This document shows, piece by piece, positions 9,590-21,218 of a stretch of 64,000 nt of DNA. Where the stretch lies: NCBI RefSeq assembly GCF_040183065.1, contig NC_091121.1:39891787-39955786 (forward strand), written 5' to 3'. The stretch comes from Periplaneta americana (lineage: Eukaryota; Arthropoda; Insecta; Blattodea; Blattidae). The position numbers and the translations under genes were made by a program. How positions within the stretch are numbered: position 1 is the stretch's first letter; each line of letters opens with the position of its first letter. Under the pieces are notes generated by a model, which was given only the letters and a program-made list of their open reading frames with translations, did not search any database and had not been told where the DNA came from.

Positions 9590-11845
9590 ACTATAGATAA
9601 TTCAATTCACTTAAATTCAAGTATGATGTCATTAGATACGAAAACTTCTGCCCTTATACAAGCACGTTTCTTTCTAGTTGTTAGAGAATAATATTAATCA
9701 GTTTTCGTTCAATGTAATTAAATGTAATCAATCTAAAAGAATCTACAAGCACAAAGTATCTTGGTTTCGAATTGGATAATCACTTGAATAAGAAAACACA
9801 CATAAAATATTCGTTCATAAATCTCTGCTCAAAAGCAGGACTTCCACTGCAAACTCAGCATTCCACAATCATTCCCATTTTCTGCCTTCCTCTTAGTTTC
9901 CGCATATGATTAATACAGGGACATCATTTTATTTTTACTAACATTTTTAATATTAACCTGGCTTTACCTTTAGAGAACCGGAAACGCCGTTTGATACCCC
10001 ATTCCACGACTGGAGTTCGATGATACTGGTGTAAAACACAAACAAACCACTTTACTAGGTATAGGAGGGAAGAAAAGTAGTTAATCCATTTACGTAAAGT
10101 AGGAAATATCGCGATTTTGAGTTTGATAATTTTCATTAGGTTTTTGTTTAATCAAAATACAGTACTGTATTAAGAATAAGTGTTTTTTACACACGAACTG
10201 AGTTATCCATGCGAACGTATTCATTATACAGTGTATATTATACTGTCTACAGCACATTAGCTTATAATATAGAGAATGAAGTTAAATTGAAAAATAATCA
10301 TAATATGGATATTTAAACACATTTTTTAAAATGGTGGCCGTTCATTTCGATACAGGCTTCAGTTCTTTTGTGCATATTATCGCACTATAGCCTATTGCAT
10401 CTAATTCCAATTCCTAGTTTCGTCCTCCTACTAGTAACTCATGTTGAAATAATTTTGTATCTACTCTATAAAAGAGTACCTTACGTACTGGAAATTCAAT
10501 CTTGCTTCTCCCGACCCGCACAGACAAAATTACTACTGCCTGTCCAAATGGTTATGCCGCAGGATCGTAGAAAGGGGGGGAAATAACGTGACAATTAATT
10601 ACTTAACGAGGCCCTTTTATTTAAGTTATTTTAAACAGTTGTATAATATTAGGTAAACGTCCAGTTCCTAACAGAAATTAATGTTTTCAAAAAAGAGCTA
10701 AGACAGCCCAGCTTTTACAGAGGGGCGAGCAGAAGCGGGTGGGGAAAATCGGGATGCGACGTAGGCAAACGGACAGTGCCTGTGCGAAAATATGATTCAA
10801 TATTGAAAGGTTTTTCGTCACTGGAGACCGCGAACATATTTTTGGAACGTACTATATTCACTAACTCAGTGCTGCTTACTACATACGGCCTTGGTTCTGT
10901 GTGAAGGACTGTTGGAACTTCTTTAGTAGAAGGGGTGGGAATAAGGTACATTAAAAAACTCAGGTACAATAAAAATTGAAGTAAAAATAAAATGATGTCC
11001 CTGTACATTATCTTAATGATGTATATCTTCTTCTGCCCCGAACTTTTCTCCCGTTCACCATTCATTCCAGTGCTTCCTTTAGTAGGCAGTTTCTTCTTAT
11101 CCAGTGACCCAACCAATTTCTTTTTCTCTTTTTATCAGTTTCAGCATTAATCTTCCTTCATGCACTCTTTCGTTCCGTATATCATGATGCAAAGTTACAA
11201 TTTGTCGTTTACAATCACGGACACCGCGAAAGAGTCAGTCCTGTGGCCGCATTATTCATTGAACCCGATTAGATTTCCTTTGAAGTTCTGTTTTATTTAT
11301 TAGTCAATTTAGCATTGCTCTCTGTAAGGCGTTGGCCCTCTCCAATTGAAATGTAGTCGACAGCCTCTGTCATGACTTTTGTATATTATGAACCCCTGGC
11401 CAAATTTTGCAAATGTTAACAAAGGCAAATGACCGACCCAGGAGATGACAGCAATTTTTTTTTAACGAGAGAAATTTTATCTTCATTTGTGGGTGGGCAA
11501 ACCCATACCGGATCCACGACTTATGGAGAAAACTAACGTCAAAAGTGATTATGAAGAAACTGACGTATTACTCAGCTGATACGAAGCAGGAACCCCGCAG
11601 CAAAGAGGTCACAGGCTGCCTCAAAGCTCTGTGCATTATTCCAGTGTCAAGTTCTGTATCCTTCTCGCATATGAGACACAAGTAATTAATATAACCGGAT
11701 GTCTCACAATCAGTAGACCTGTGTTTTGAACCAATTCGCACAGGGATACTATTTAATTTTACGTAATAGGCATAGTACTCTTACGTATATTACATGACTA
11801 GTTGGAAAGCTTTATGCAAGAGTGGGTCAGATTAGAACACGGCAA
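9590..11845. other. No recognisable gene
   Basis: AT-rich sequence. A 133-codon minus frame at 10715-11116 ends with EKPFNIESYFRTG and similar words. It vaguely resembles the N-terminal domain of transposon-derived proteins of insects, but I cannot support a family. No termini or promoters were identified. Confidence 0.3.
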
Positions 11846-11871
11846 TATTTATTATTTACTCATTTATTTAC

Positions 11872-11922
<51 letters not shown>

Positions 11923-12111
11923 CTCACTCATTCATCATTTATTTATTTATTCACTCATTAATTAAATCACTCATTTATTTATTCACTCATTCATCGTTTA
12001 TTTATTTATTAATCTACTTACTAATTTATTTATTTATTTACTTATTTATTTATTTACTCACTCATTCATCATTTATTATTTATTTATTCGGTCATTAATT
12101 CACTCACTCAT

Positions 12112-12186
<75 letters not shown>

Positions 12187-12836
12187 TTCACTCACTCAGT
12201 CATCGTTTATTAATTAATTAATTTATTTATTTATTTACTCACTCATTCATAATTTATTTATTTATTTATTCACTTATTAATTCACTCACTCATTTATTTA
12301 TTTATTTTTTTTTATTTATTCACTCAATCATTTATTTATTTATTCACTCACTCATTCATCATTTATATATTTATTTATTCACTCATTAATTCACTCACTC
12401 ATTTATTTATTTATTCACTCACTCATTCATCATTTATATATTTATCTATTCACTCATTAATTCACTCTCTCATTTATTTATTTATTTACTCACTCATTCA
12501 TCATTTATTTATTTATTTATTCACTCATTAATTCACTCACTCATTTATTTATTTATTTATTTACTCACTCATTCATCATTTATTTATTTATTCACTCATT
12601 AATTCACTCACTCATTTATTTATTCACTCACTCATTCATCGTTTATTTATTTATTTTTTATTTATGCACTCATTAAACCACTCACTCATTCATCATTTAT
12701 TTATTTATTTATTTATTTATTCACTCATTCATTCATTCATTCGTCCATTAGTTCATTTGTTCATTTATTTATTTATATATTTATTTATTTATTTATTTAT
12801 TTATTTATTACTTATTTATTTATTTAATAATAATTT
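11846..12836. repeat. TTTA / TTCA-CTCA compound tandem repeat
   Basis: Nearly 1 kb of TTTA tetramers interspersed with a longer unit, 'TTTATTCACTCATTAATTCA' followed by 'CTCACTCA'. Long pure TTTA runs occur at 11868-11922 and 12110-12190. The plus-strand frames (11802-12098, 12664-12849) are only translated repeat. Confidence 0.95.
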
Positions 12837-12959
12837 ATCTCAGAGCTAAGACCAGTAGTCCTTCTCTTCCGCCCAGTCAGACTCTAATTGAATACAATAG
12901 GCTTAAATAATATTACATTAATACTGTATCTATATCATACAATATGAAGGCGAGTAGAA

Positions 12960-13058
12960 ACAGTCAATAATAGAAGTAAAAATAAATCATAAATGTTAGA
13001 TAAGCAGTGTTAGTGAAACAATAATAAACATTGGCAATAAACAGTAATAATAATAATA

Positions 13059-13117
<59 letters not shown>

Positions 13118-13560
13118 ATGAAATAAATATTTATCCAGTAATACATGTAACCATTAAAAATTGGGAAAATTGAAACAACTAGGGCCTATTATTCAAGAAC
13201 TAACTGAAAAATACTTTCTCAGTATGTTCTTAAATTCGTTTAACATCTGACAGTCTCTGACATTACTCGGTAGGGAAGTTCAAAGTCGAGAAACATTTAG
13301 CTACAATGAAAGAAGATGAGTACATATGAGGATGTTCGGTGGAAGAATATGGATATTCCTAATGTTGAAGAATGCTGTGATCCCGTGTCTAGATAATGGT
13401 GGGTGATTATTTTGTAAAGTTTGAAGACTTTCAAATCTTTCGAGACTTTTGAATAATTCTATATATACGAGTTTCTGAGTTCTGTAAAATAATAAAACTA
13501 AACAAAATCTGGCCTTCTTGCAAGGAAAGTTGCTCGTCACCGTCTGAATTTATTGTTACC
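12960..13560 (-). pseudogene. Jockey/CR1-type LINE, reverse transcriptase C-terminus
   Basis: On the minus strand, SLPSNVRDCQMLNEFKNIL followed by RKYF ends at a TGA near 13189. Upstream, in a shifted frame, lies SRHGITAFFNIRNIHILP. The LPxxxRxCxxLxxFK signature is the usual carboxy end of insect Jockey/CR1-like reverse transcriptases. Frameshifts and stops show it is dead. An AAT microsatellite (13041-13114) lies in the presumed 3' region. Confidence 0.65.
13041..13114. repeat. AAT microsatellite
   Basis: About 24 AAT triplets with one AGT interruption. Confidence 0.97.
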
Positions 13561-13599
13561 CTATTGCATCAGCTTTCAATCACAAATGCAACTAAACAC

Positions 13600-14083
13600 A
13601 TCAATAAACTTTCGTCGGAAATGTCTAAAAGATTAAAGCGGAAGAAATGAACAAAAAAAATCATCTTTGGGTATAATGTTGGCCCCGAGGCTGTGGAAAC
13701 TGACTGAGCCAGACCACCTTGCAAGGTTTCAAATATCTGGCAACGCCCTTCCTAAACTTTATGTCACTCTTCCATTCGAGTCCTCAATTAGGGGGTCCAT
13801 TCCGAGTTCTTACACAGTGGCTCGTATGCCGAGGACTGGAGGTGCTATTCATCACAGTCAATTAGTGGCGACAGTCGTGCTCCAGCCCTCTGTGCCGTCC
13901 ATTTAGTTGGACACATCGCCCGCTCCTCACCTCTCTGTCTCCTTATCACACTCACAAATCTCTCTCTCTCTCTTCTGCACAACTCCTTTCATTTCCTTTC
14001 TTCCTTTATTTCTTAAGATATTATGCAAGAAGAAAGAGACAGGGCGCTACTATTGCAATATTGCTATCTTTCGTTAACTGGCT
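13600..14083. other. No recognisable gene
   Basis: A plus frame at 13667-13906 is less AT-rich than its surroundings but has no recognisable domain, and its ends show no clear splice or promoter signals. Confidence 0.3.
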
Positions 14084-14091
14084 ATAATGAT

Positions 14092-15252
14092 TAGGGAGCG
14101 GATTTTTGTGTACTAAAAAATTTAAATATATTTATTTTTTATGTACTGAAGAGTACGAAAATATTTGCTAAAAATAATTTTTTTTAAATATGACAAAAAT
14201 ACCTTACTTAGCTTGAAAAAAAAAATGTTACTAGGTACTCACCAACCACACTTGAGTGCTAGTAGTTGGCAGAGAATTGCAGTGAACAACAGAGGTCATC
14301 TCCAAATTCTCCATCACAAATGCATGCCGATTATCTCTGAATAACGTCAATTTCACCTACAGGCACATCCTCCAATACTTGAGATTTTTTATATCCACTG
14401 TTTTTCCCAAACACATTCTCGAATTTGTCCCTTAGTAATTGTGCTTTTGAATCTGGTAGCGAGTCTAGTTTAATTTCCACGGCACGCATCTCCCTGTTTC
14501 AAACAACAGGTTTTTGGATGTTTCGAGTTTTTTATGGTGTCACACAAAAACCTTAGATTTGCTAATAGGAAAGCCAAATCGTTTTTTTAAACAACCATCT
14601 TTTAGTATATCTTCAGGGATACCGATTGACGAAGCCCGATAACAGGGAATCACAACAAGATATATTGCCGTACTTGATAGACATGAGCGAGAGGCGAGAG
14701 ATTTGTTTAAATTAAATAATGTTCATACCCGAGCTCTTATCTGATGTTTTCACAAACAAAGCGTGGAATGAAATCATCTTCAGCAACAATAAACATTCCT
14801 AATTTTGTGTTACAAGATCTCTCCTCCTTGTCCATGTTAATTTATTCTCTAATAATAACATTGATATGCTGCCTAGCAGTTCTCAAAACTTGAGGTGATA
14901 CTATTACGAAAATGGATCACGGATACACCACACAGCGCTTAGAATCACGAAGCAACCAAGAATTCTTAAAAAAGATAACGTACTTCTGAGTGATATAATT
15001 GATTTAGTTTTAAAATATTTAAAAGTTCTTGTAAAAAATTATTTAAGTAAAAAAAACTCCAATTTTTATGTGTTTATAATAGATTTCCTGAAAATATGTA
15101 TTTACATAATTTTTTGTGAAAATATATGTTTTTTGTGTGAAATAAAATTAGGGTTTTAAACTTGGAACTTCATGTTCGGAATTTTTAACTTTGTTAATTG
15201 TGTTTTATCACACGCAAAAAGAATAATTAATTACATAGGAATCCGCTCCTTA
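14092..15252. mobile_element. hAT-type element with decayed coding core
   Basis: The termini TAGGGAGCGGAT and (inverted) TAAGGAGCGGAT are flanked by an exact 8-bp duplication ATAATGAT (14084-14091, 15253-15260), diagnostic of hAT-like insertion. On the minus strand within about 14280-14530 there are coding-looking segments in shifting frames, such as LRDKFENVFGKNSGYKKSQV and LEDVPVGEIDVIQR. I could not assign them to a known transposase domain. Confidence 0.8.
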
Positions 15253-15394
15253 ATAATGATATTTGCCATTAATTTGATCAAAATTGGTTTAATATTATAT
15301 TTGAATTGAATTTTTTTAAAAGGGCGTAAGTCATCATTTTCATTTTCATTTTTATCGATATTTCGAAAGTACATGGATAAAACCATCGTTTTTG

Positions 15395-15675
15395 TTTCAA
15401 AGGAACCTTCTCTCTATTCCTCTGCACAGAACATCCTTTTACTCATCATTTTTCAGCATATCGATTCCACGCCTCTGGAATTCTCTCCCTGACCGTGTCA
15501 GAGACTGTCGGACAATATCAAAATTCAAATTTAAATTCAAAAATCACATTCTAGTTCATGGAATTACTTGTTGAACACTTGTCAGGTTGCGCAAATTCGG
15601 CTTAACCCACCATATATAGGGTAGTAAATATTGTAACTATGCTGTTATAAAATTAACAATTAATATGTAATGTAC

Positions 15676-15720
<45 letters not shown>

Positions 15721-15931
15721 GTCATCACTATCATCATTGCTATCTTTGTTTTTCTTTCTTTTTTTTTCTTGTGTTAGCTCGATGAGAGCTCTATAGTGTT
15801 CTTTTGACTCTGTTGACCGTCTAATTTAATTTGTATTATTTTCATCGGCGTTTGTATTTCTTTCTTGTATTTATATGTGCTATCTAGTAGGATGGAAGAA
15901 AAGGCCTTATGGCCTTAATCCTGTGACATTA

Positions 15932-15940
<9 letters not shown>
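15395..15940 (+). pseudogene. Jockey/CR1-type LINE 3' end
   Basis: The frame 15392-15574 reads PLHRTSFYSSFFSISIPRLW then NSLPDRVRDCRTISKFK, the classic carboxy end of insect Jockey/CR1-like reverse transcriptase. About 360 bp of 3' UTR follows, including an ATT microsatellite (15679-15714). The end reads 'AAGGCCTTATGGCCTTAATC' next to a TA/GATA tract that may have grown from the element's tail. It is 5'-truncated. Confidence 0.7.
15679..15714. repeat. ATT microsatellite
   Basis: About 12 uninterrupted triplets inside the LINE 3' UTR. Confidence 0.95.
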
Positions 15941-16636
<696 letters not shown>

Positions 16637-16706
16637 GACATTGTTCGTTGGCTTGTTAGAGGCAAGTTAAAATCACGGTTTTTTATAATGGGTAGTAGTC
16701 AATGAA

Positions 16707-16963
16707 TAATAAAACAGTTATATTACCTGTTGTTCTGTATGTTTGTGAAATTTGGACTCTCAATTTGAGAAACAGAGGTTAAGGATGTTTGAGAATAAGG
16801 TGCTTAGGAAAATATTTGGGACTAAGAGAGATGAAGTTACAGGAGAATGGAGAAAGTTACACAACGCAGAACTGCACGCATTGTATTCTTCACCTGACAT
16901 AATTAGGAACATTAAATCCAGACGTTAGAGATGGGCAGGGCATGTAGCACGTATGGGATAATC
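16707..16963 (+). mobile_element. RTE-like LINE fragment (copy c)
   Basis: The stretch covers the [14 protein letters not shown] to HVARMG region of the family, with substitutions, an indel and a stop (the RRLRW region reads 'CGTTAGAGATGG'). Both ends are truncated; no tail. Confidence 0.8.
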
Positions 16964-17100
16964 CATAAATTTATTTATTTTCATAGTTATTTATTCATTA
17001 ATTTATTTATTGATATTTGTGTGGTGGACAACAGCAGTAGTCCAAATATAGTCCAGCACATTAGTACAATACAAAACAAATAATAAATACATTGATATAA

Positions 17101-17305
17101 CAACTCCGCCTCATTGGTCTTGAGGTAGTGTCCTGGACTCCTGATCAATGTGGCCCGGGTGCGATTCCCGGTCGTGAAGTCAGGCGGATTTAATTCGGAT
17201 CTCTTCACTGGGAGTGGTTGTATGTCCATCGTCCAAGTGTGTGCAATGTCTCGCAGGTCCTCCGGGTACTCTGACCCAGTAAACGGGGGAGTCCTGCAGT
17301 GCTGA
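17101..17305 (+). mobile_element. tRNA-like SINE
   Basis: A-box-like 'GGTCTTGAGGTAGTG' and B box 'GGTGCGATTCCC' are spaced as in a tRNA-derived SINE. About 130 bp of body follows ('GGATTTAATTCGGATCTCTT', 'GGGTACTCTGACCCAGTAAA'). It differs from the other SINE families in the window. Confidence 0.55.
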
Positions 17306-17430
17306 AATTAGTTAAAAAAGGACATAACAATAATAAAGATTAAGATGATTAATGTGAATTAAAACGTAACCTATAATACCAACTGAGATGTATGTCCGTC
17401 CCACGAATCTGTGGAGCAACTTCACGCATA

Positions 17431-17446
17431 CGGGGGGGGGGGGGGG
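17431..17446. repeat. Poly-G run
   Basis: An uninterrupted run of about 15 G, unusual in this AT-rich sequence and G-quadruplex-capable. Confidence 0.9.
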
Positions 17447-18002
17447 CGGAGTCTATCTGTGCCTGGGTGTATTGCGAGCAGTATCAGCTCGAGGGTTAAG
17501 ATTCTCAAGGTAGAAGGTAGAGTAGAGTTCAGATAGAATTATCCAATCCCTGCAAGCTTCGTTCAACTAATGCCTCCCCCCAGAGCGATCATTGGCCTTA
17601 GCCCTCCCACATACCACTTGAGCAGAGGTCTTGTTTCGTCTTTCTACTCTACAGAATCCTGGAACGGACCATAGTTGAATTAATAAAGAAACTTAAGAAC
17701 ATAATTGACAAGATTTACAGATTATATAGCCTAAAACAAGTCAATTAGTCACTACTATACATTGAATTGATCAAAATTAAAACCATCCATATTGGCATTT
17801 TTTATACATCTGGAGACCGGAGAAAGAGATTTATAATTTCTAGTATAGAAAATTTTGTGAGTTCTAAATTCTTTTGTAGGAATAAGAAAGCTGACATTTC
17901 TTATGAAAGATTCACAGACAATGTCACTCCTGATGACCTTACAAAAGAATATGCAATCAAGTTCATGTCGTCTAGCATATAAGCTTCGACATTTAAAGTA
18001 TT

Positions 18003-18874
18003 AACTTAGAAAGCATGTTGGAAATATTCAGATTGTCAATTAATATAAATAAACACAATATAATATTTGTTACTCAGTCAAATGAAAAATCAATGTAAAA
18101 TAATGACTTATATTATATGGTCATTAAGTTTTATATACATGAGCTACAAATTGCAAAAGTTTTCGCCCATTCAGGCATCTTCAGCCACAATTATACAATA
18201 TCTCAATATCAAACTGTGTAGCCATTACATTGGTGGTAGATAAACTGTTTAAGATTAATGGTGTACAAAACATCTCCATAATTAAAATGTAATATTACAA
18301 GTCATAAATTAAAATAATGTTAAAAACCACGTAGTGTTGTAATTAAACTTCATAATATTCTGTGGAACTCTTGTTCAGTAGAGTCCAATGAGTGATGAAT
18401 TATGTCTGAAATATATAAATAAATACGAAATAGAAATAGGAAATTATCCAATTCGATTACACTTTCACATTTGATAATTTCCTATTTCTATTTCGTATTT
18501 ATTTATATATTTCAGACATAATTCATCACTCATTGGACTCTACTGAACAAGAGTTCCACAGAATATTATGAAGTTTAATTACAACACTACGTGGTTTTTA
18601 ACATTATTTTAATTTATGACTTGTAATATTACATTTTAATTATGGAGATGTTTTGTACACCATTAATCTTAAACAGTTTATCTACCACCAATGTAATAGC
18701 TACATAGTTTGATATTGAGATATTGTATAATTGTGCCTGAAGATGCCTGAATGGGCGAAAACGTTTGCAATTTGTAGCTCATGTATATAAAACTTAATGA
18801 CCATATAATATAAGTCATTATTTTACATTGATTTGTCATTTGACTGAGTAACAAATATTATATTGTGTTTATCT
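18003..18874 (-). mobile_element. Long palindromic retroelement P1
   Basis: Two ~402-bp arms (18047-18448 and 18473-18874) are near-perfect inverted copies around a 24-nt loop. A single-copy tail of ~44 nt lies at the left. The insertion is flanked by ATTTAAAGTATT (17991-18002 and 18875-18886) inside LINE J1. The related LINE J2 lacks the insertion. Each arm has a CTGAAGATGCC - loop - GGGCGAAAAC hairpin motif; the copy in the left arm, which faces the tail, is in minus-strand sense. The tail contains (minus strand) CCAACATGCTTTCTAA. No coding frame. The class (possibly Penelope-like) is inferred. Confidence 0.75.
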
Positions 18875-19146
18875 ATTTAAAGTATTCACTAGTTATCTCA
18901 TAGTTAAAATCAGAGGAATTAGTTGAAAATCTATATGAACATAACGATATAAATTTTCTTTCAATATTTACCAATTTGACACAAGTTGTTGTAAGAGAAT
19001 TCCGAACTACAGATGCATACTGAAGTTTTGATTTAACTAATAGTATGCATATTATACTATAGGGAGTTCGGTGTAGAAAAAGAATAAGTTATTGACATTA
19101 TTAAGCCTAGCATTTTTATGGAATGATTGTATATGTAATCAACATG

Positions 19147-19149
<3 letters not shown>

Positions 19150-19193
<44 letters not shown>
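19150..19193. repeat. AAT microsatellite
   Basis: About 14 triplets at the 3' border of LINE copy J2, so possibly seeded by its tail. Confidence 0.95.
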
Positions 19194-19194
<1 letters not shown>

Positions 19195-19466
19195 TATTTA
19201 TTTACTAATATGTAATATGCTGTACAACAGCCAGGGGCCAATAACAGTTCAGCACATGGCAATTCATTACAAAACATTAATGAAAGTATATTGGAATAAT
19301 TATTAAAATAATGACAATTAAAAATAATGAAAATGAAAGGATGGAATCATATAAATGAAAATAATACAAATTATATAGAAGATGACGAGAATAATATTAT
19401 AATACATATCTAAACAAAAGACATACAGTAATTTAATAACTGATATAAAACTCCCAAAGTATAATA

Positions 19467-19691
19467 GGGTAAATTAGGGTCTGTTGGACAGTCGGGCATG
19501 TTGGACACTGTACTTTAACGTGTTACCTCGCCACTTGTGGGCACCACATTCTGCTAGAAGTCAATGACGGAAGTAACCCCACTCGTGGCTACTTCCGTCA
19601 TTGACTTCTAGCAGAATGTGGTGCGCAAGGTAACACGTTAAAATACAAAGTGTCCAACATGCCCGACTGTCCAACAGACCCTAATTTACCC
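19467..19691. mobile_element. Fold-back MITE with TA duplication (1)
   Basis: 225 bp, nearly a perfect palindrome. Arms start GGGTAAATTAGGGTCTGTTG, with a loop of about 14 nt, flanked by TA on both sides (19465-19466, 19692-19693). No coding capacity. The TA duplication points to Tc1/mariner-type mobilisation. Confidence 0.8.
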
Positions 19692-19726
19692 TACTACACA
19701 TTAAATGGATCCAAGTTCAAACCATA

Positions 19727-19940
19727 GGGGAGAGTCGGGTAGTATCGGACATCGGGTAATATCGGACAGTGCGTTTCTTTCATCTACCACCATATGGTAG
19801 GACCTGAATGACATGGTTACGTTTCTCTATGTGACATCACAGAAACGTAACCATGTCAATCAGGTACTATCATCGTGTGGTAGATGAAAGAAACTCACTG
19901 TCCGATATTACCCGATGTCCAATACTACCCGACTCTCCCC
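19727..19940. mobile_element. Fold-back MITE with TA duplication (2)
   Basis: 214 bp, nearly perfect palindrome with arms starting GGGGAGAGTCGGGTAGTATC, flanked by TA (19725-19726, 19941-19942). It differs in sequence from the neighbouring MITE, though both have the GTCGGG and GGACA words near the ends. Confidence 0.8.
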
Positions 19941-20623
19941 TACATCTGCAGACCGGCGAGAGAGATTTAGAATTTCTATTGTAAAAAAATGTTATGAAAT
20001 ATTAAATCCTTAGCAGGAATACGAAGACTGATATTGCTTAAGAAGGATTCATAATCAATATCACCCTTAATGACTTCAAAAAAATCTAGGTCTTGACGTC
20101 TGACAAGTAAACTACAGCAATTAAAATATTTGCAGTTAATCTCATATTAAAATAATCATCGGAATTAGGTAAGAAATCTATAAGAACACGAGGAAATAAA
20201 TTTTCTTTGGATATTCTCCAATTTAGCCGAGTCAGCCAAACAGATGAATATTCAAGCTTGGATCTAACTAATGTATAGTATAAAATTATTAGACACATAG
20301 GAGTGGAAAAAAGAATAAGTTATAGATCTAATTAAACCAAGCATTCTTAATGAATGGGTATAAATATATTGCATATGATCATGGAAATATAATTTAAAAT
20401 CAAGCAAGACACCAAGATCTCTAATACAATCTTCCTTAGTAATTATGACATTATTAAGAGAATAGTTAAGTTTTAGAGAAGTGGTTTTCCGTGAGAAGGA
20501 AATGACAAAAGTTTTTGATTGATTAATTTTCATTCTATTTTCAACAGACCATAATGCAATTGAATTAATATTATTTTGAAAAATTTGACAATCAGCCAGA
20601 CTATTAATAAAATATTACAAAAG

Positions 20624-20625
<2 letters not shown>

Positions 20626-20662
<37 letters not shown>
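20626..20662. repeat. AAT microsatellite
   Basis: About 12 triplets, followed by impure AATA sequence. Confidence 0.95.
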
Positions 20663-21210
20663 TACAATAATAATAAATAATAATACTATAATAACAATAG
20701 CAAGGCTATATGGGTAAACCTTTACGGCTTAACTACTTTTGAAATAACTAACCTACATCTAGAGAATATAGCCATTCCTAAGTTGCTCGCAAGTATGAAT
20801 AGTATTTCCAAATGTGTCAAGCTTCTTTGGTCGAGTGGGGACTGAAACGTAGATTACAAGTGAAAGTCAATTAAGTGTTTGTTTATTGACATTTGCAGCT
20901 TAATGAAGTTGAAGCCGTCTGCACCTGCACTTGAATAAATTATATCGCCTGACAATAACGGTCAAGTCATAGTCGACACAATCCATAACTGTACTATAAT
21001 TGAGTCGCCTAGAATCAAACTGCACTTTCTCCAAATTATGAAATATGTGATTAAGGTATGTTTCTGTAAAGAATTTTGCAAGGAATGTGATAAACTGCTT
21101 GTTTGGAATCAAACTGGAAATCATCTCTCTTAATTTTAGTTGTAAAATCACAGTGTGAAGTCTAACTGCACTAGCATTTCTTTTTTTTCTGACAAAGAAG
21201 TGTAGTTTGA
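20663..21210. other. No recognisable feature
   Basis: AT-rich sequence; no gene supported. Confidence 0.35.
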
Positions 21211-21218
21211 CTCTGGAC

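Larger units (their letters stand above)
16965..19145 (-). pseudogene. Jockey-type LINE copy J1, interrupted
   Basis: Minus-strand LINE remnant whose pieces (about 16965-17100, 17760-18002 and 18887-19145) align with copy J2 at 19195-20625. The shared words include 'CATCTGGAGACCGG(A/C)GA' and 'AAGAATAAGTTAT'. A tRNA-like SINE lies at 17101-17305, and an 872-bp palindrome lies at 18003-18874 with a 12-bp target duplication. The plus-strand frame 17767-17982 is antisense to it. Confidence 0.65.
19195..20625 (-). pseudogene. Jockey-type LINE copy J2, reverse transcriptase region
   Basis: On the minus strand, frames 20264-20533 and 20086-20298 give KINQSKTFVISFSRKTTSL, IRDLGVLLDFKLYFHDHM and YYTLVRSKLEYSSVWL. 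These are the thumb/connection motifs downstream of the YADD box in Jockey/CR1-like reverse transcriptases (K-T-x-V-x-S-F-S-R, D-L-G-V-x-x-D). A frameshift separates the two frames. Two TA-flanked fold-back MITEs (19467-19691, 19727-19940) interrupt the 3' part. The 3' end lies at the AAT tract. Confidence 0.7.

Noticed and set aside
10715..11116. 133-codon minus-strand frame with EKPFNIESYFRTG
   Set aside because: Only a vague resemblance to transposon-derived domains; no motif pattern or flanking structure to support a call.
11802..12849. Plus-strand frames of LIYLFIYL-type repeats suggesting membrane proteins
   Set aside because: They follow the TTTA/CTCA tandem repeat and have no other coding evidence.
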